Assembly (NCBI GenBank): GCA_017431625.1
Contig: JAFRKQ010000030.1
Coordinates: 1-41,297 of the forward strand
Length of the DNA: 41,297 bases
Reading direction: 5' to 3'
From: a bacterium
Lineage (GTDB): Bacteria; Patescibacteriota; Microgenomatia; UBA1400; PJMF01
Shown piece by piece: positions 33,075 to 40,765 of this stretch. The translations under genes and the position numbers were made by a program. How positions within the stretch are numbered: the first letter of the stretch is position 1; each line of letters starts with the position of its first letter. Under the pieces are notes generated by a model that saw only the letters and a list, made by a program, of their open reading frames with translations, was not told the DNA's origin and ran no database searches.

Positions 33075-34370
33075 ATGACACAAAAAAGTGAACGCGGTTT
33101 TTATGCTGGTGGGATGGCTGAGTTTGTGACCCAGCCTTCGGACCTCACGTATCAATATCTCCAGCGTTGGTTTACCGGTAATTCTGCTTACGGGCGAGCG
33201 ATGGAGATTTTGGGATTGCCCTGTGTCGCCTGTGAGCATTCTGTTTTAGTGCGGCGCGATGGCGAGCTTCTGGTGGATTTAAGTGTCGAGGAGGCGACAG
33301 TGTATGCATCGACTGTGTTTGTTTATCGCACTCAGACAGATGTCAATACAGTGCCCTCAGTCGCCCTTGACTGGCACAAATGTCTTCGCCCCTCTTGCTG
33401 GTGGGGTACTTGGCGACTGCTAGCAGTCCAAACTAGCTGGCTTGCCGGCCCGTATCAAATAGTCGCCCGACTACAAGAGACTCTAACAAATCTTCCCGCC
33501 ATCGATCCAAGCAGCCCAGACCAATACATCCAAGATCAGCTCTTGCCAGTGGTGATTACTATTGGTTTGGTGAGCGAATATCTCACCCAAGCTCTAGCGT
33601 CAGAGTGGAGAGGCGAGGAGTTGACTGCCGTCCAGAATTACATCAGTCAGCAAATCGCCGCCACCGACTGGTTTTTTGCGTCCATTGCGGCGCGAGGTCA
33701 AGTGAAAAACGGGACTCTCACACTTAGAGACTATTTACGACAATATGGTGAGCGGGCCGATCGTGATTTTGAACTCACGCTGCCGCGCTGGCAAGAAACT
33801 CCTGAAAAAATCGCGGCCGAAATCAACAAGCAGCGTGTAGTTACTCCCACCACTTCACCTTCTTTTACCTTGCCTGCACTTCAGGCGCGACAAAAAGAAC
33901 TCGTCGACGCGGTGATTGCCGCGCAGCTTTTGCGCACGCAGGCCAAGAAACAATTGCTACATGCTTTTGCTTTGTTGCGACAATCATTGGGGCTGACACG
34001 GACACAGAAAGAAGAGCGTCATGTCAAACCTATCGCTAGTGCAGTGTCTTCGCCGATGCCAGCCTCTGGCCAGGGTCTTACAGTTTTTGCAGGTCAAGTG
34101 ACGGGACAAGTTTTTAATTTTGGTCACAATGACACAGACATACCCGCGGGTGACATCATTGGGATTTTTCCCAATGCGAGTCCGGAATTTGCTAGTGAGT
34201 TTACTAGGTGTCAGGGGCTCATTTTCCAGCGCGGTGGCCAAACTTCGCATGGCGCAATTGTCGCTCGTGAATTTGGTATTCCCGCGCTGATTGATCCGCG
34301 CGCAGTGGGCATCCCCGATGGGAGTCGCTTACAACTGGACGCGGGGGCGGGCGTATGGAGGCTTTTATGA
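33075..34370 (+). CDS. Dikinase-type protein: substrate-like domain plus C-terminal phosphohistidine domain
   Basis: 431 residues from ATG 33075 (leaderless). Residues about 1-320 are mostly helical and include LRDYLRQYGERADRDFELTLPRWQETPE (outlined), which follows the YGHR...ELELPRW pattern of the middle domain of rifampicin phosphotransferase and PEP-synthase relatives. Residues about 345-431 are a PEP-utilising mobile (swivelling phosphohistidine) domain: FQRGGQTSHGAIVAREFGIPAL with catalytic His392. In the usual enzymes an ATP-grasp domain comes first; here it is encoded by the next gene. There is no PEP/pyruvate TIM barrel, so it is not a normal PEP synthase. A phosphotransferase acting on an unknown small molecule is inferred. 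Confidence 0.85.
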   Translation: MTQKSERGFYAGGMAEFVTQPSDLTYQYLQRWFTGNSAYGRAMEILGLPCVACEHSVLVRRDGELLVDLSVEEATVYASTVFVYRTQTDVNTVPSVALDWHKCLRPSCWWGTWRLLAVQTSWLAGPYQIVARLQETLTNLPAIDPSSPDQYIQDQLLPVVITIGLVSEYLTQALASEWRGEELTAVQNYISQQIAATDWFFASIAARGQVKNGTLTLRDYLRQYGERADRDFELTLPRWQETPEKIAAEINKQRVVTPTTSPSFTLPALQARQKELVDAVIAAQLLRTQAKKQLLHAFALLRQSLGLTRTQKEERHVKPIASAVSSPMPASGQGLTVFAGQVTGQVFNFGHNDTDIPAGDIIGIFPNASPEFASEFTRCQGLIFQRGGQTSHGAIVAREFGIPALIDPRAVGIPDGSRLQLDAGAGVWRLL

Positions 34371-35170
34371 ATCAAGTCATTTCTTTAGCGAGCTTGCCAG
34401 ACAATCAAATGTCACACTCGGGCGCGAAAGCAGCGCATTTGGCCACCATGATACAAGTGGGTTTGCCAGTGCCACCAGGATTTGTGATCATGATGGAGGC
34501 TGGCGCAGATGAACTCTCAACACTAGAGCCAGAAATTTTCGCTGCCTGGGATCAGCTGGGTTTGCAGCTGGCGGCGGTGCGGTCATCAGCTGTTGGTGAA
34601 GATGCGGCTACCACTTCATGGGCGGGACAGCTACATACTAATTTGGGAGTCGGGCGGGTGGAACTTTTATCACATATCCGTCAGTGCCATGAAAGTGTTC
34701 ATCAAGCTCACGTTCGCGCCTATGGCGCCAAAATGCACACTGACAATATCCAAAAAGTTGCTGTCATTGTCCAGTCTTTGGTGATAGCGGAACAGGCTGG
34801 TGTCCTTTTCACTGCTCATCCCGTCACTGGTGAGCGAGACATTATGGTCGCGGAAAGTATTTTTGGACTGGGTGAGTTGCTGGCGCAGGGACAAGTTGGT
34901 GCTAGTCACTATGAGATGACTCACGATGGCCAATTACTATCCACCATTGAGTCCGAGCAAGATCAACAACTGACAATTATTAATAACCGGTCGCAAATTG
35001 TTGCCTTACAGGCTGGCACGATTCCTCGCTTGTCGGCGCCACTGCTCGAAAAGCTAGCTGCATACGGTCGGCAGATTGAGACACTTTTTGGCGGACCGCA
35101 AGACATCGAATGGGCCCTAGAAAAAAATAAAATTTGGATCCTACAAGCTCGCCCTATCACCACTCTTTAA
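34367..35170 (+). CDS. Stand-alone PPDK_N-type ATP-grasp domain
   Basis: 267 residues. ATG 34367 overlaps the previous stop (ATGA), with GGAGG 5 nt upstream; an in-frame ATG at 34355 is less likely. It is a complete pyruvate-phosphate-dikinase-type ATP-binding domain: GAKAAHLATMIQVGLPVPPGFVI, AVRSSAVGEDAATTSWAGQ (Arg72), VLFTAHPVTGERD, ESIFGLGE and the closing DIEWALEKNKIWILQARPIT. In the usual enzymes it uses ATP to phosphorylate the swivelling His on the same chain; here the His is on the protein encoded just upstream, so the pair should work as one split enzyme. The gene ends 14 bases inside the convergent gene at 35157-36242. Confidence 0.92.
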   Translation: MNQVISLASLPDNQMSHSGAKAAHLATMIQVGLPVPPGFVIMMEAGADELSTLEPEIFAAWDQLGLQLAAVRSSAVGEDAATTSWAGQLHTNLGVGRVELLSHIRQCHESVHQAHVRAYGAKMHTDNIQKVAVIVQSLVIAEQAGVLFTAHPVTGERDIMVAESIFGLGELLAQGQVGASHYEMTHDGQLLSTIESEQDQQLTIINNRSQIVALQAGTIPRLSAPLLEKLAAYGRQIETLFGGPQDIEWALEKNKIWILQARPITTL

Positions 35171-36242
35171 TGTATTCAAGATAACCAAAGCCTTCGTGCT
35201 GGTGTCCATCGTGTGTCGCCGTGCCTTCCACGAGTTGCAAGTACCAGTGCGTATTGGCGCGATTGCTTTTTGGGAGTGAGTTGATAGTATTGAGCTCAAG
35301 CTGAGAGACAATTGGTAGCGGCAAAACGGCATGATAGTGAGTGGGTGGTACTTTTTGGTCTAAATCAAGATCCACTTGATCAATCCGAGTGATTTGACCG
35401 GCAGGATTTTTCCAAATCCCCAAGCGGTGGGAGTCATAAACAGGTGTCGGTGTGTCTACATCCGTCACGTCAATATGATAAAAGTTGCCAGCCTCATCCC
35501 AAAACATCGCGTACATTGATTCCAGTGGTAGGTGAGTGTTGGCAAATTGGATCTCGTCGGTATTCATTGAGTATATTTGTGTGTATGCGACCTTTGCTGC
35601 CATCGTTCGTCCACTGATAGTGATCGTTCCATGACTGCTGGAAAGGAATTTGGTATAGCCGGGCCAACTGCGCACGGTCATTTCATTTTCGAGCCGATCG
35701 GTGGCAAAATTAATTGACCAGCCGTCAACTATCGCTTGACCAGAAATAATTTCTCCCGTGACACGTGACTGCTCAATGCCGATCTGCCAAGCGGTAATGA
35801 CGCTATCGCTGGCAACTTCGGCCTGACTCGTGAGAGTGTCATCATCTGCTCGTCGCCACACCTGACCGTCAAAAAAGTTCACGTTGGAGCTTTGAGCAAA
35901 AACACTTTTGCCCATTTGCTGACGATTACTATTGATTAGTAAAATTTGGTGTGGACTTTCCTCGGTGATGAAAACCAAAGTATCGCTGAGATAATGGTCA
36001 TCCACACGTCGTGTGTAAGGATAATAATTGACAGTGGTCTGATTATTCGTTTGCCCTGACAAAAGCGGCAGCGTAAGCGGTGATGGATCTGAGGAAGCAG
36101 AGAGGTCACTAAGTCGCCGACTGATGGCCACACACAAAGCAACGCCAATTAAAACAACAGCACTGCCTAATAAAATAGCAATTATCCAATTGGCCCAGTT
36201 GTGTTTTGCTGGTGTTTCTAAGTTTTGGTTTTCTACCATCAT
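35157..36242 (-). CDS. Membrane-anchored protein, possibly lipocalin/CrtC-like
   Basis: 361 residues. ATG 36242 lies 6 nt from TATAAT (36254-36249), so it is leaderless; a second ATG follows directly. Residues about 17-40 form one membrane anchor (WIIAILLGSAVVLIGVALCVAI). The outer part is rich in beta strands with many Asp/His/Trp: ITAWQIGIEQSRV, GWSINFATDRLENEMT, WYLQLVEGTATHDGHQHEGFGYLEYI. The order (short strand motifs, then an end GxGYLEY) resembles CrtC/AttH-type lipocalin-like proteins. This is a weak, pattern-level match. Its 3' end overlaps the ATP-grasp gene by 14 bases on the opposite strand. Its promoter region is duplicated upstream of the gene at 39039-39647. Confidence 0.7.
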   Translation of the reverse strand: MMVENQNLETPAKHNWANWIIAILLGSAVVLIGVALCVAISRRLSDLSASSDPSPLTLPLLSGQTNNQTTVNYYPYTRRVDDHYLSDTLVFITEESPHQILLINSNRQQMGKSVFAQSSNVNFFDGQVWRRADDDTLTSQAEVASDSVITAWQIGIEQSRVTGEIISGQAIVDGWSINFATDRLENEMTVRSWPGYTKFLSSSHGTITISGRTMAAKVAYTQIYSMNTDEIQFANTHLPLESMYAMFWDEAGNFYHIDVTDVDTPTPVYDSHRLGIWKNPAGQITRIDQVDLDLDQKVPPTHYHAVLPLPIVSQLELNTINSLPKSNRANTHWYLQLVEGTATHDGHQHEGFGYLEYIKEW

Positions 36243-36281
36243 GACATCATTATAACACGCTCCTGATTGAAAGCGAGTATC

Positions 36282-36356
36282 AAAAATCATTTACCATTAA
36301 TGTGTGGACAGTGTCTAAATAATTGGTCTATCTGACAGTAAATAGACATCGTCATT
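36282..36356. repeat. Intergenic repeat unit, copy 1
   Basis: A 75-bp segment matching 38291-38365 at about 62 of 75 positions. It includes the hairpin GTCTAT...ATAGAC (10-nt loop) and lies between the membrane gene at 36419 and the promoter of the gene ending at 35157. Upstream bases including CATGACATCATTATA recur at 39645. Confidence 0.75.
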
Positions 36357-36418
36357 TGACAAGTGGCCCTACTTAAAGTTATTAAAACAATACAATTAAT
36401 GACAATTTGTCGTTGCTA

Positions 36419-37030
36419 TTACCAATACCGAAAAGGAATAATTTGACTCGCAAAAATAAATGTAAGTGGCAATACAAACCAATAGACAAATGTGCGCAAC
36501 CACATTATCCACGTTTGCAGTTTGTCTGCTTTGGTGAGCGCAGTTTGTTGACGAAATTGTCTTTGTTTGCGTGCTGGCAATACCGCATCATATATCATAG
36601 TCACGGTGATTGCTAAAAGTATCAACCAAACCAGTAAATACTGCAAAACAAAATATTCTAGCCCTCTCCACAAAAGAAATCCTCCAAAAATGGTCGCCAT
36701 GACAATAGCGAGTGTTGTTAAGATAATTTGACACCAACGTAAGAACCAGTGAACATTGACTGTGACTTTCTCGTTTTGCGACCACTTCTTCCAGATAGCA
36801 CCGATCACTATTATCACCAAGAATCCAATAAGATTGCCAATAATTACCGCGTTTCCAGTTAAGAAGATGATCTGACCAACGAGTCCGCTTGTGCTATATA
36901 TCACTCTTAATCCCTGGAGATAGGAATCGTGTGGCATGAGCGCGCGTGCCGGAGTCGTCATCATCGCGCTAGCGGCCGCCACTATCAGTCCCGCCACGAA
37001 TGCTTTTTGTTGCCAAGTGTTTGATTTCAT
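36419..37030 (-). CDS. Duplicated four-TM membrane protein, copy 1
   Basis: 203 residues; AAAGG 4 nt before ATG 37030. Signal peptide MKSNTWQQKAFVAGLIVAAASAMMTTPARA. Then there are four hydrophobic segments (about 52-78, 95-117, 120-143 and 178-195 regions) with the linker VNVHWFLRWCQIILTTLAIVMATI between the second pair and the basic amphipathic ARKQRQFRQQTALTKADKLQTW. I know no family. It is about 60 percent identical over long stretches to the gene at 38431-38979, including the leader, so the two are recent duplicates. Like VirB2/VirB6-type proteins they are small exported multi-helix proteins, but no function can be given. The promoter is the minus half of the palindrome at 37111-37130. 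Confidence 0.75.
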   Translation of the reverse strand: MKSNTWQQKAFVAGLIVAAASAMMTTPARALMPHDSYLQGLRVIYSTSGLVGQIIFLTGNAVIIGNLIGFLVIIVIGAIWKKWSQNEKVTVNVHWFLRWCQIILTTLAIVMATIFGGFLLWRGLEYFVLQYLLVWLILLAITVTMIYDAVLPARKQRQFRQQTALTKADKLQTWIMWLRTFVYWFVLPLTFIFASQIIPFRYW

Positions 37031-37110
37031 TTTACCTTTCCGCTGGTGTTCATTGTTGTTTTCATTGTCATTTTTTCATCTCACAAATCGCGTACTATAT
37101 TTAGCTTTCA

Positions 37111-37130
37111 TATTATATCATGATATAATA
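37111..37130. promoter_or_regulatory. Palindromic divergent promoter
   Basis: TATTATATCATGATATAATA, a perfect 20-bp palindrome made of two extended -10 elements (TGATATAAT) facing apart and sharing TCATGA. The plus copy is 6 nt from ATG 37136; the minus copy serves the membrane gene ending at 36419. Confidence 0.75.
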
Positions 37131-37135
37131 ATAAC

Positions 37136-38182
37136 ATGAAAGAAAAAAGTACTGTCAAAACACATTTCTCCATAATCATCATCGATAAGCATCATCTATG
37201 GAGAAACGTCTTTTTAATTATTACCATCGTTATTGCACTCCCAATCTTGATTTATGCGCTATCTATTTTTGCCTTTGATCGCAATCTTATTAAATATCAT
37301 GGAAAAAGAGATGTTAAAACTATAGAAAGAATTTTAAACCAACTAAATCGAGCCTATCTCCAGTTCGAAGAAAATGATCGGCATTACTTGGCGTTTATCA
37401 TACGAGACAGTCACGAGTTACTGTTTAAACAACGATTTAATGCTGCCAGCTCGAAATTGGTTATTACCAACATTAACATTAAAAACGTAAAGTACCATAC
37501 AGACGGCTCTCTAGATATAGATGTGGATTTTAAACCTATTATAATTAGACCATTTATTGTCACTTCAGTTTCGGCTTCTCGTGTTGTTGGACCCATTATT
37601 AGCGATCAAGCATTGATCATAATTCCAATTGACCGCGCTATTAATGATTTGCAAGTCAATAATTACACATATCATGAATTTGACGGCGGCTGGTTTGACG
37701 ATCAAGATAGCACTGTTTACATCGATAAAAACCTTAATACCACTTCGTCTATGACTACCGTACCAGAAAAAGAATATGATGAAATGCTTGCATATGCTAA
37801 ACAAAACAATCTCGGTAGTATTCAATTAAGCCAATCAAAGGAATGGCGATCGAGCGGGAACGCTCAAGAACTTTCAATTTATTTCCTGCAGGATGATAAC
37901 GATAATCTATCTACGCAATATACTGTATTATTTCATTCTAATAGTGTGGGCATGAAAAGATTGCGTCTCACTTCGCAAAGTCAATGGCAAGATTTGTACG
38001 AATATTTATGTCGTCCTTATTCCTCTAATCAAGTGGTGAAAGTGACATTGCGAGGTCATATCGTGCAACCAAATGATCACCAAGCTGATAATTCTGCATT
38101 GACATTGAAAGTATTAGATTTATCTAATGATCGCGGCCGTATCCGATCATTGATTGACAATCTATTTATGAAAGATGACTAA
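37136..38182 (+). CDS. Membrane-anchored protein of unknown function
   Basis: 348 residues; ATG 37136 is 6 nt from an extended -10, thus leaderless. One membrane helix at about 22-45 (NVFLIITIVIALPILIYALSIFAF) after a basic N-terminus, then an outer domain rich in Asp/Asn and Ile with alternating strands and no Cys apart from one near residue 299. No family recognised. The AT-rich coding sequence and unusual context (inverted between two copies of a duplicated gene) suggest it was inserted into the duplication unit. Confidence 0.75.
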   Translation: MKEKSTVKTHFSIIIIDKHHLWRNVFLIITIVIALPILIYALSIFAFDRNLIKYHGKRDVKTIERILNQLNRAYLQFEENDRHYLAFIIRDSHELLFKQRFNAASSKLVITNINIKNVKYHTDGSLDIDVDFKPIIIRPFIVTSVSASRVVGPIISDQALIIIPIDRAINDLQVNNYTYHEFDGGWFDDQDSTVYIDKNLNTTSSMTTVPEKEYDEMLAYAKQNNLGSIQLSQSKEWRSSGNAQELSIYFLQDDNDNLSTQYTVLFHSNSVGMKRLRLTSQSQWQDLYEYLCRPYSSNQVVKVTLRGHIVQPNDHQADNSALTLKVLDLSNDRGRIRSLIDNLFMKDD

Positions 38183-38290
38183 TTCTACATCCGCCTGACT
38201 TCACATTGTACTGTTACTCATCAATGCATGCTAATATCTCAATCATTAAAAGTAAATGATCAAATTGCTGCCAATTATGACCGCGCGCCA

Positions 38291-38365
38291 AAAAATCATT
38301 TACCATTTATGTGTAGACAGCATCTAAATTTTTAGTCTATCTGGCGACAAATAGACACCGACATT
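38291..38365. repeat. Intergenic repeat unit, copy 2
   Basis: Matches 36282-36356, with the same GTCTAT...ATAGAC hairpin. It lies just beyond the 3' end of the second duplicated membrane gene, mirroring copy 1. The gap 38183-38430 holds nothing else I can identify. Confidence 0.75.
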
Positions 38366-38430
38366 AATGATCGGCTGCGTCAATAGAATGTTGATGAGAC
38401 TTTATGATGATAATTGCAACTCTGGCGTCA

Positions 38431-38979
38431 CTAGTAAAATATATATTGAGATACCATTGGCAGAATTCCCCAATAGACAAGTACCCGTAGCCACATTACC
38501 CATGTCTGGAATTTGTCTGCTTTGGTGAGCGCAGTTTGTTGACGAAATTTTTTCTGTGCGCGCATCGGCAATACCACATCATATATCATGAGCGCGAGCA
38601 TTGGCAACAATATTGGTAAAATCAGGATACTAGATTCTGGCCTCATCAACAAAAGAAATCCTCCAGAAATGGTCACCATAACGATAGCGAGTGTTGTTAA
38701 GACAATTTGACACCAATGCAAGAACCAGTGAACGTTGACCGTGATTATCTCGTTTCGCGACCACTTCGCCCAGATAACACCGATCATCATTATTGCTAAA
38801 AATCCAATAAAATTACCAGCAATTAATACATGTGCAATGTTAGTTGTGATAGACCTAATATTATGTAATGGGTCGAATAGTAGCACGTTAGCATGTGCCG
38901 GAGTTGTCATCATTGTGCTAGCGGCCGCTACCATCAGTCCTGCCGTAATTATTTTTTGTTGCCAAGTGTTTGATTTCAT
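38431..38979 (-). CDS. Duplicated four-TM membrane protein, copy 2
   Basis: 182 residues from ATG 38979 (AAAGG 4 nt upstream; the frame extends upstream only from a TTG inside the leader shared with copy 1). Begins MKSNTWQQKIITAGLMVAAASTMMTTPAHA, and shares VNVHWFLHWCQIVLTTLAIVM and the FRQQTALTKADKFQTWVMWLR segment (outlined) with copy 1. It has four hydrophobic segments and a shorter first loop. Function unknown. The conserved upstream bases (GAAAACAACAATGAACACC, then the ribosome site) show the duplication covered the leader as well as the gene. Confidence 0.75.
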   Translation of the reverse strand: MKSNTWQQKIITAGLMVAAASTMMTTPAHANVLLFDPLHNIRSITTNIAHVLIAGNFIGFLAIMMIGVIWAKWSRNEIITVNVHWFLHWCQIVLTTLAIVMVTISGGFLLLMRPESSILILPILLPMLALMIYDVVLPMRAQKKFRQQTALTKADKFQTWVMWLRVLVYWGILPMVSQYIFY

Positions 38980-39038
38980 TTTGCCTTTCTGCTGGTGTTC
39001 ATTGTTGTTTTCATTGTCATTTTTTACCAAGACTTGAG

Positions 39039-39647
39039 TTAAAGTAATATTATAAGTATAAATTCTTCAACGAGATTCAAACAGATCCACAATATCAATG
39101 TTAGCAGAATAGAAATAATGGTCGCTACAAAAACTAGTCGCTCTCGCTTGGGTGTGATTTTCGGACACTTTGTAATGTTTTTGTTAGCTTGCAGCGTCAG
39201 CATGACGCAAGTCAATGTCAATAAAATCATTAAGCCGAGAGATAAGTTTGCTGGGGTAAAGATGAACTTAAAACCGTCCGTATTAACAATCCATATTAAT
39301 ATTATCACCTCAGGAATTAGCAAGACAATAAGACTAAATAAACTCAAGTAATTTGCAACTAATCCAGCAAGTCTATAATAAGAAAGCTTTTGGGACGTTT
39401 TTAGGTACTGGCAACGATGAACTATCAGAACAATCAAATTAGACACAGCCGAGAGTACGTAAACTGCTATTATAAAATAGCAAATTGGACGAAAATGCAG
39501 CTTTTCCAATTTTAGTCTTGCTCTGGCTAAACAACCAGTTCCGCAACCTTCGGCAGTAAAAGCCCGGACTTTACTCACTGGCATAACCGTCAGCTGAAAA
39601 AACAAAAAACTAGATAATAAAATCAATGATCACCACTTAAATTTCAT
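39039..39647 (-). pseudogene. Four-TM membrane protein with an in-frame TGA near its start
   Basis: The leaderless promoter TATAAT (39659-39654) places the natural start at ATG 39647, reading MKFKW then TGA (39632-39630) then SLILLSSFLFFQLTVMPVSKVRAF. The TGA interrupts an otherwise good signal peptide. An intact 195-codon frame remains from TTG 39626. It encodes a Cys-containing loop (AEGCGTGCLARARLKLEK) and four hydrophobic helices (about 47-68, 90-115, 125-145, 170-192). No family recognised. The promoter is a copy of that of the gene at 35157-36242. Either a TTG rescues translation or the gene is decaying. Confidence 0.6.
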
Positions 39648-39704
39648 GACATCATTATAGCACGCATCAGTGTGAAAGTGACCATCAAAAATCGTTTGCC
39701 ACCC
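39645..39704. repeat. Intergenic repeat unit, copy 3 (promoter part)
   Basis: CATGACATCATTATAGCACGC, then ATCAAAAATCGTTTGCC, matches the promoter and adjoining bases at 36239-36296. It supplies the leaderless promoter of the gene at 39039. Confidence 0.65.
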
Positions 39705-39823
39705 CTGCATAAACAGTGTCTAAATTTATGTCCAGACAATTGTCTGATAAAACATTGCTTGCGCCATATCCTCCAAACTCCCCAATCATGTGTTATAATA
39801 CAGTCAATAGTAAGGAGGTAGAT

Positions 39824-40255
39824 ATGAATTATCGCAAATTTGGTGACACGATTATTGCTCGTCTTGATAAAGGTGAAGAAATATTGGCTGGTATCCAGCA
39901 GATCGCCCAGAAAGAAAAAATCAAGTTGGCTAGTGTCCGCGCTTTGGGCGCGACCAATGATTTCGCCGTGGGCGTCTACAAAACTGCCGAGAAAAAATAT
40001 TACAGCAATTCGTTTAGCGGTGACCACGAAATTGTCTCGCTCACAGGCACGATTAACACTATGGACGGTGAGTTTTATACCCACATCCATATGAGTGCAG
40101 GCAATGACCGTGGTGAAGTTTTTGGCGGGCATCTCAATCGCGCCGTGGTGTCGGCTACTTGCGAAATGGTTATTAATATTATTGACGGCCGCGTTGACCG
40201 AGTGTATGATGATGAGATTGGCTTGAATTTGTTTGATTTTGAAGAAAATAGCTAA
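39824..40255 (+). CDS. PPC/DUF296 domain protein
   Basis: 143 residues from ATG 39824, with AAGGAGG 6 nt upstream; the frame is open upstream through the promoter. Single-domain prokaryotic PPC (DUF296) protein: LDKGEEILAGIQQIAQKEKI, LGATNDFAVGVY, THIHMSAGNDRGEVFGGHL, with His-x-His and the GGHL His as probable metal ligands. Prokaryotic members form trimers and some are linked to DNA-binding AT-hook proteins in plants, but here there is no AT-hook and the function is unknown. An extended -10 (TGT-TATAAT, 39794-39799) precedes it. This is the one gene in this part with a full Shine-Dalgarno. Confidence 0.88.
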   Translation: MNYRKFGDTIIARLDKGEEILAGIQQIAQKEKIKLASVRALGATNDFAVGVYKTAEKKYYSNSFSGDHEIVSLTGTINTMDGEFYTHIHMSAGNDRGEVFGGHLNRAVVSATCEMVINIIDGRVDRVYDDEIGLNLFDFEENS

Positions 40256-40261
40256 GAGTCA

Positions 40262-40332
40262 AAATTACAAAACAGCCATTTTTGTCACCAAAAACCAGAA
40301 GTAGACGTTTAACACGCGTTTAACAAAAAAGT
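40262..40332. repeat. 71-bp direct repeat, left copy
   Basis: Matches 41196-41266 at about 63 of 71 positions. It ends in GTTTAACACGC-GTTTAAC, two GTTTAAC boxes 11 bp apart, followed by six A's. The two copies flank the toxin-antitoxin module. The gap 40256-40507 holds this repeat and the antitoxin promoter. Confidence 0.85.
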
Positions 40333-40450
40333 GATCAATTTATTGCAAATTACAGGTGTGCACGAACAAGAAGGAATTTGTCACTCTTGAATAGGTAGCG
40401 ACTGAAATTATTGGTATTTGTTCTCAATTGTAGTGGTACTATATACACCT

Positions 40451-40479
40451 TTGGCCTGATGGAGATTTTATGGTATAAT
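40451..40479 (+). promoter_or_regulatory. Promoter of the toxin-antitoxin module
   Basis: TTGGCC (40451-40456), 17-bp spacer, TATAAT (40474-40479) preceded by TGG, giving an extended -10; ATG 40508 lies 28 nt further, after an AATGGAAG ribosome site. Confidence 0.7.
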
Positions 40480-40507
40480 ACAACAAAGGTAATAATGGAA
40501 GAACATA

Positions 40508-40765
40508 ATGACAAAACTGGCCTTAAGACAAGAGTTATTGGCATTAACTAATAATTTAACTACTGAACAACTGAAGCTGGTAGTTAAGTTTGTTTATCGT
40601 GTTCAAGAAAAAACAGCGACAACTACGGTCAAGCATTCATCAGCTTATCAAGATTTGGTAAAAATGATTGAAGCGAGACCAAAATCAGATTTTCACTGGA
40701 GCGATGATTATAAACAGGAATTAAATATGGCTTTGGAAGAGAAATATGCACAGAATTTTACTTGA
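40508..40765 (+). CDS. Antitoxin of a PIN-domain toxin-antitoxin module
   Basis: 85 residues. The N-terminal half (ALRQELLALTNNLTTEQLKLVVKFVYRVQ) is helical; the middle is Ser/Thr-rich; the acidic C-terminus (HWSDDYKQELNMALEEKY) has the look of a toxin-binding tail. It overlaps the toxin start by 20 bases in another frame, the usual layout of VapBC-like pairs. I do not recognise a specific DNA-binding motif such as AbrB or ribbon-helix-helix, so the antitoxin family is not set. Confidence 0.75.
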   Translation: MTKLALRQELLALTNNLTTEQLKLVVKFVYRVQEKTATTTVKHSSAYQDLVKMIEARPKSDFHWSDDYKQELNMALEEKYAQNFT

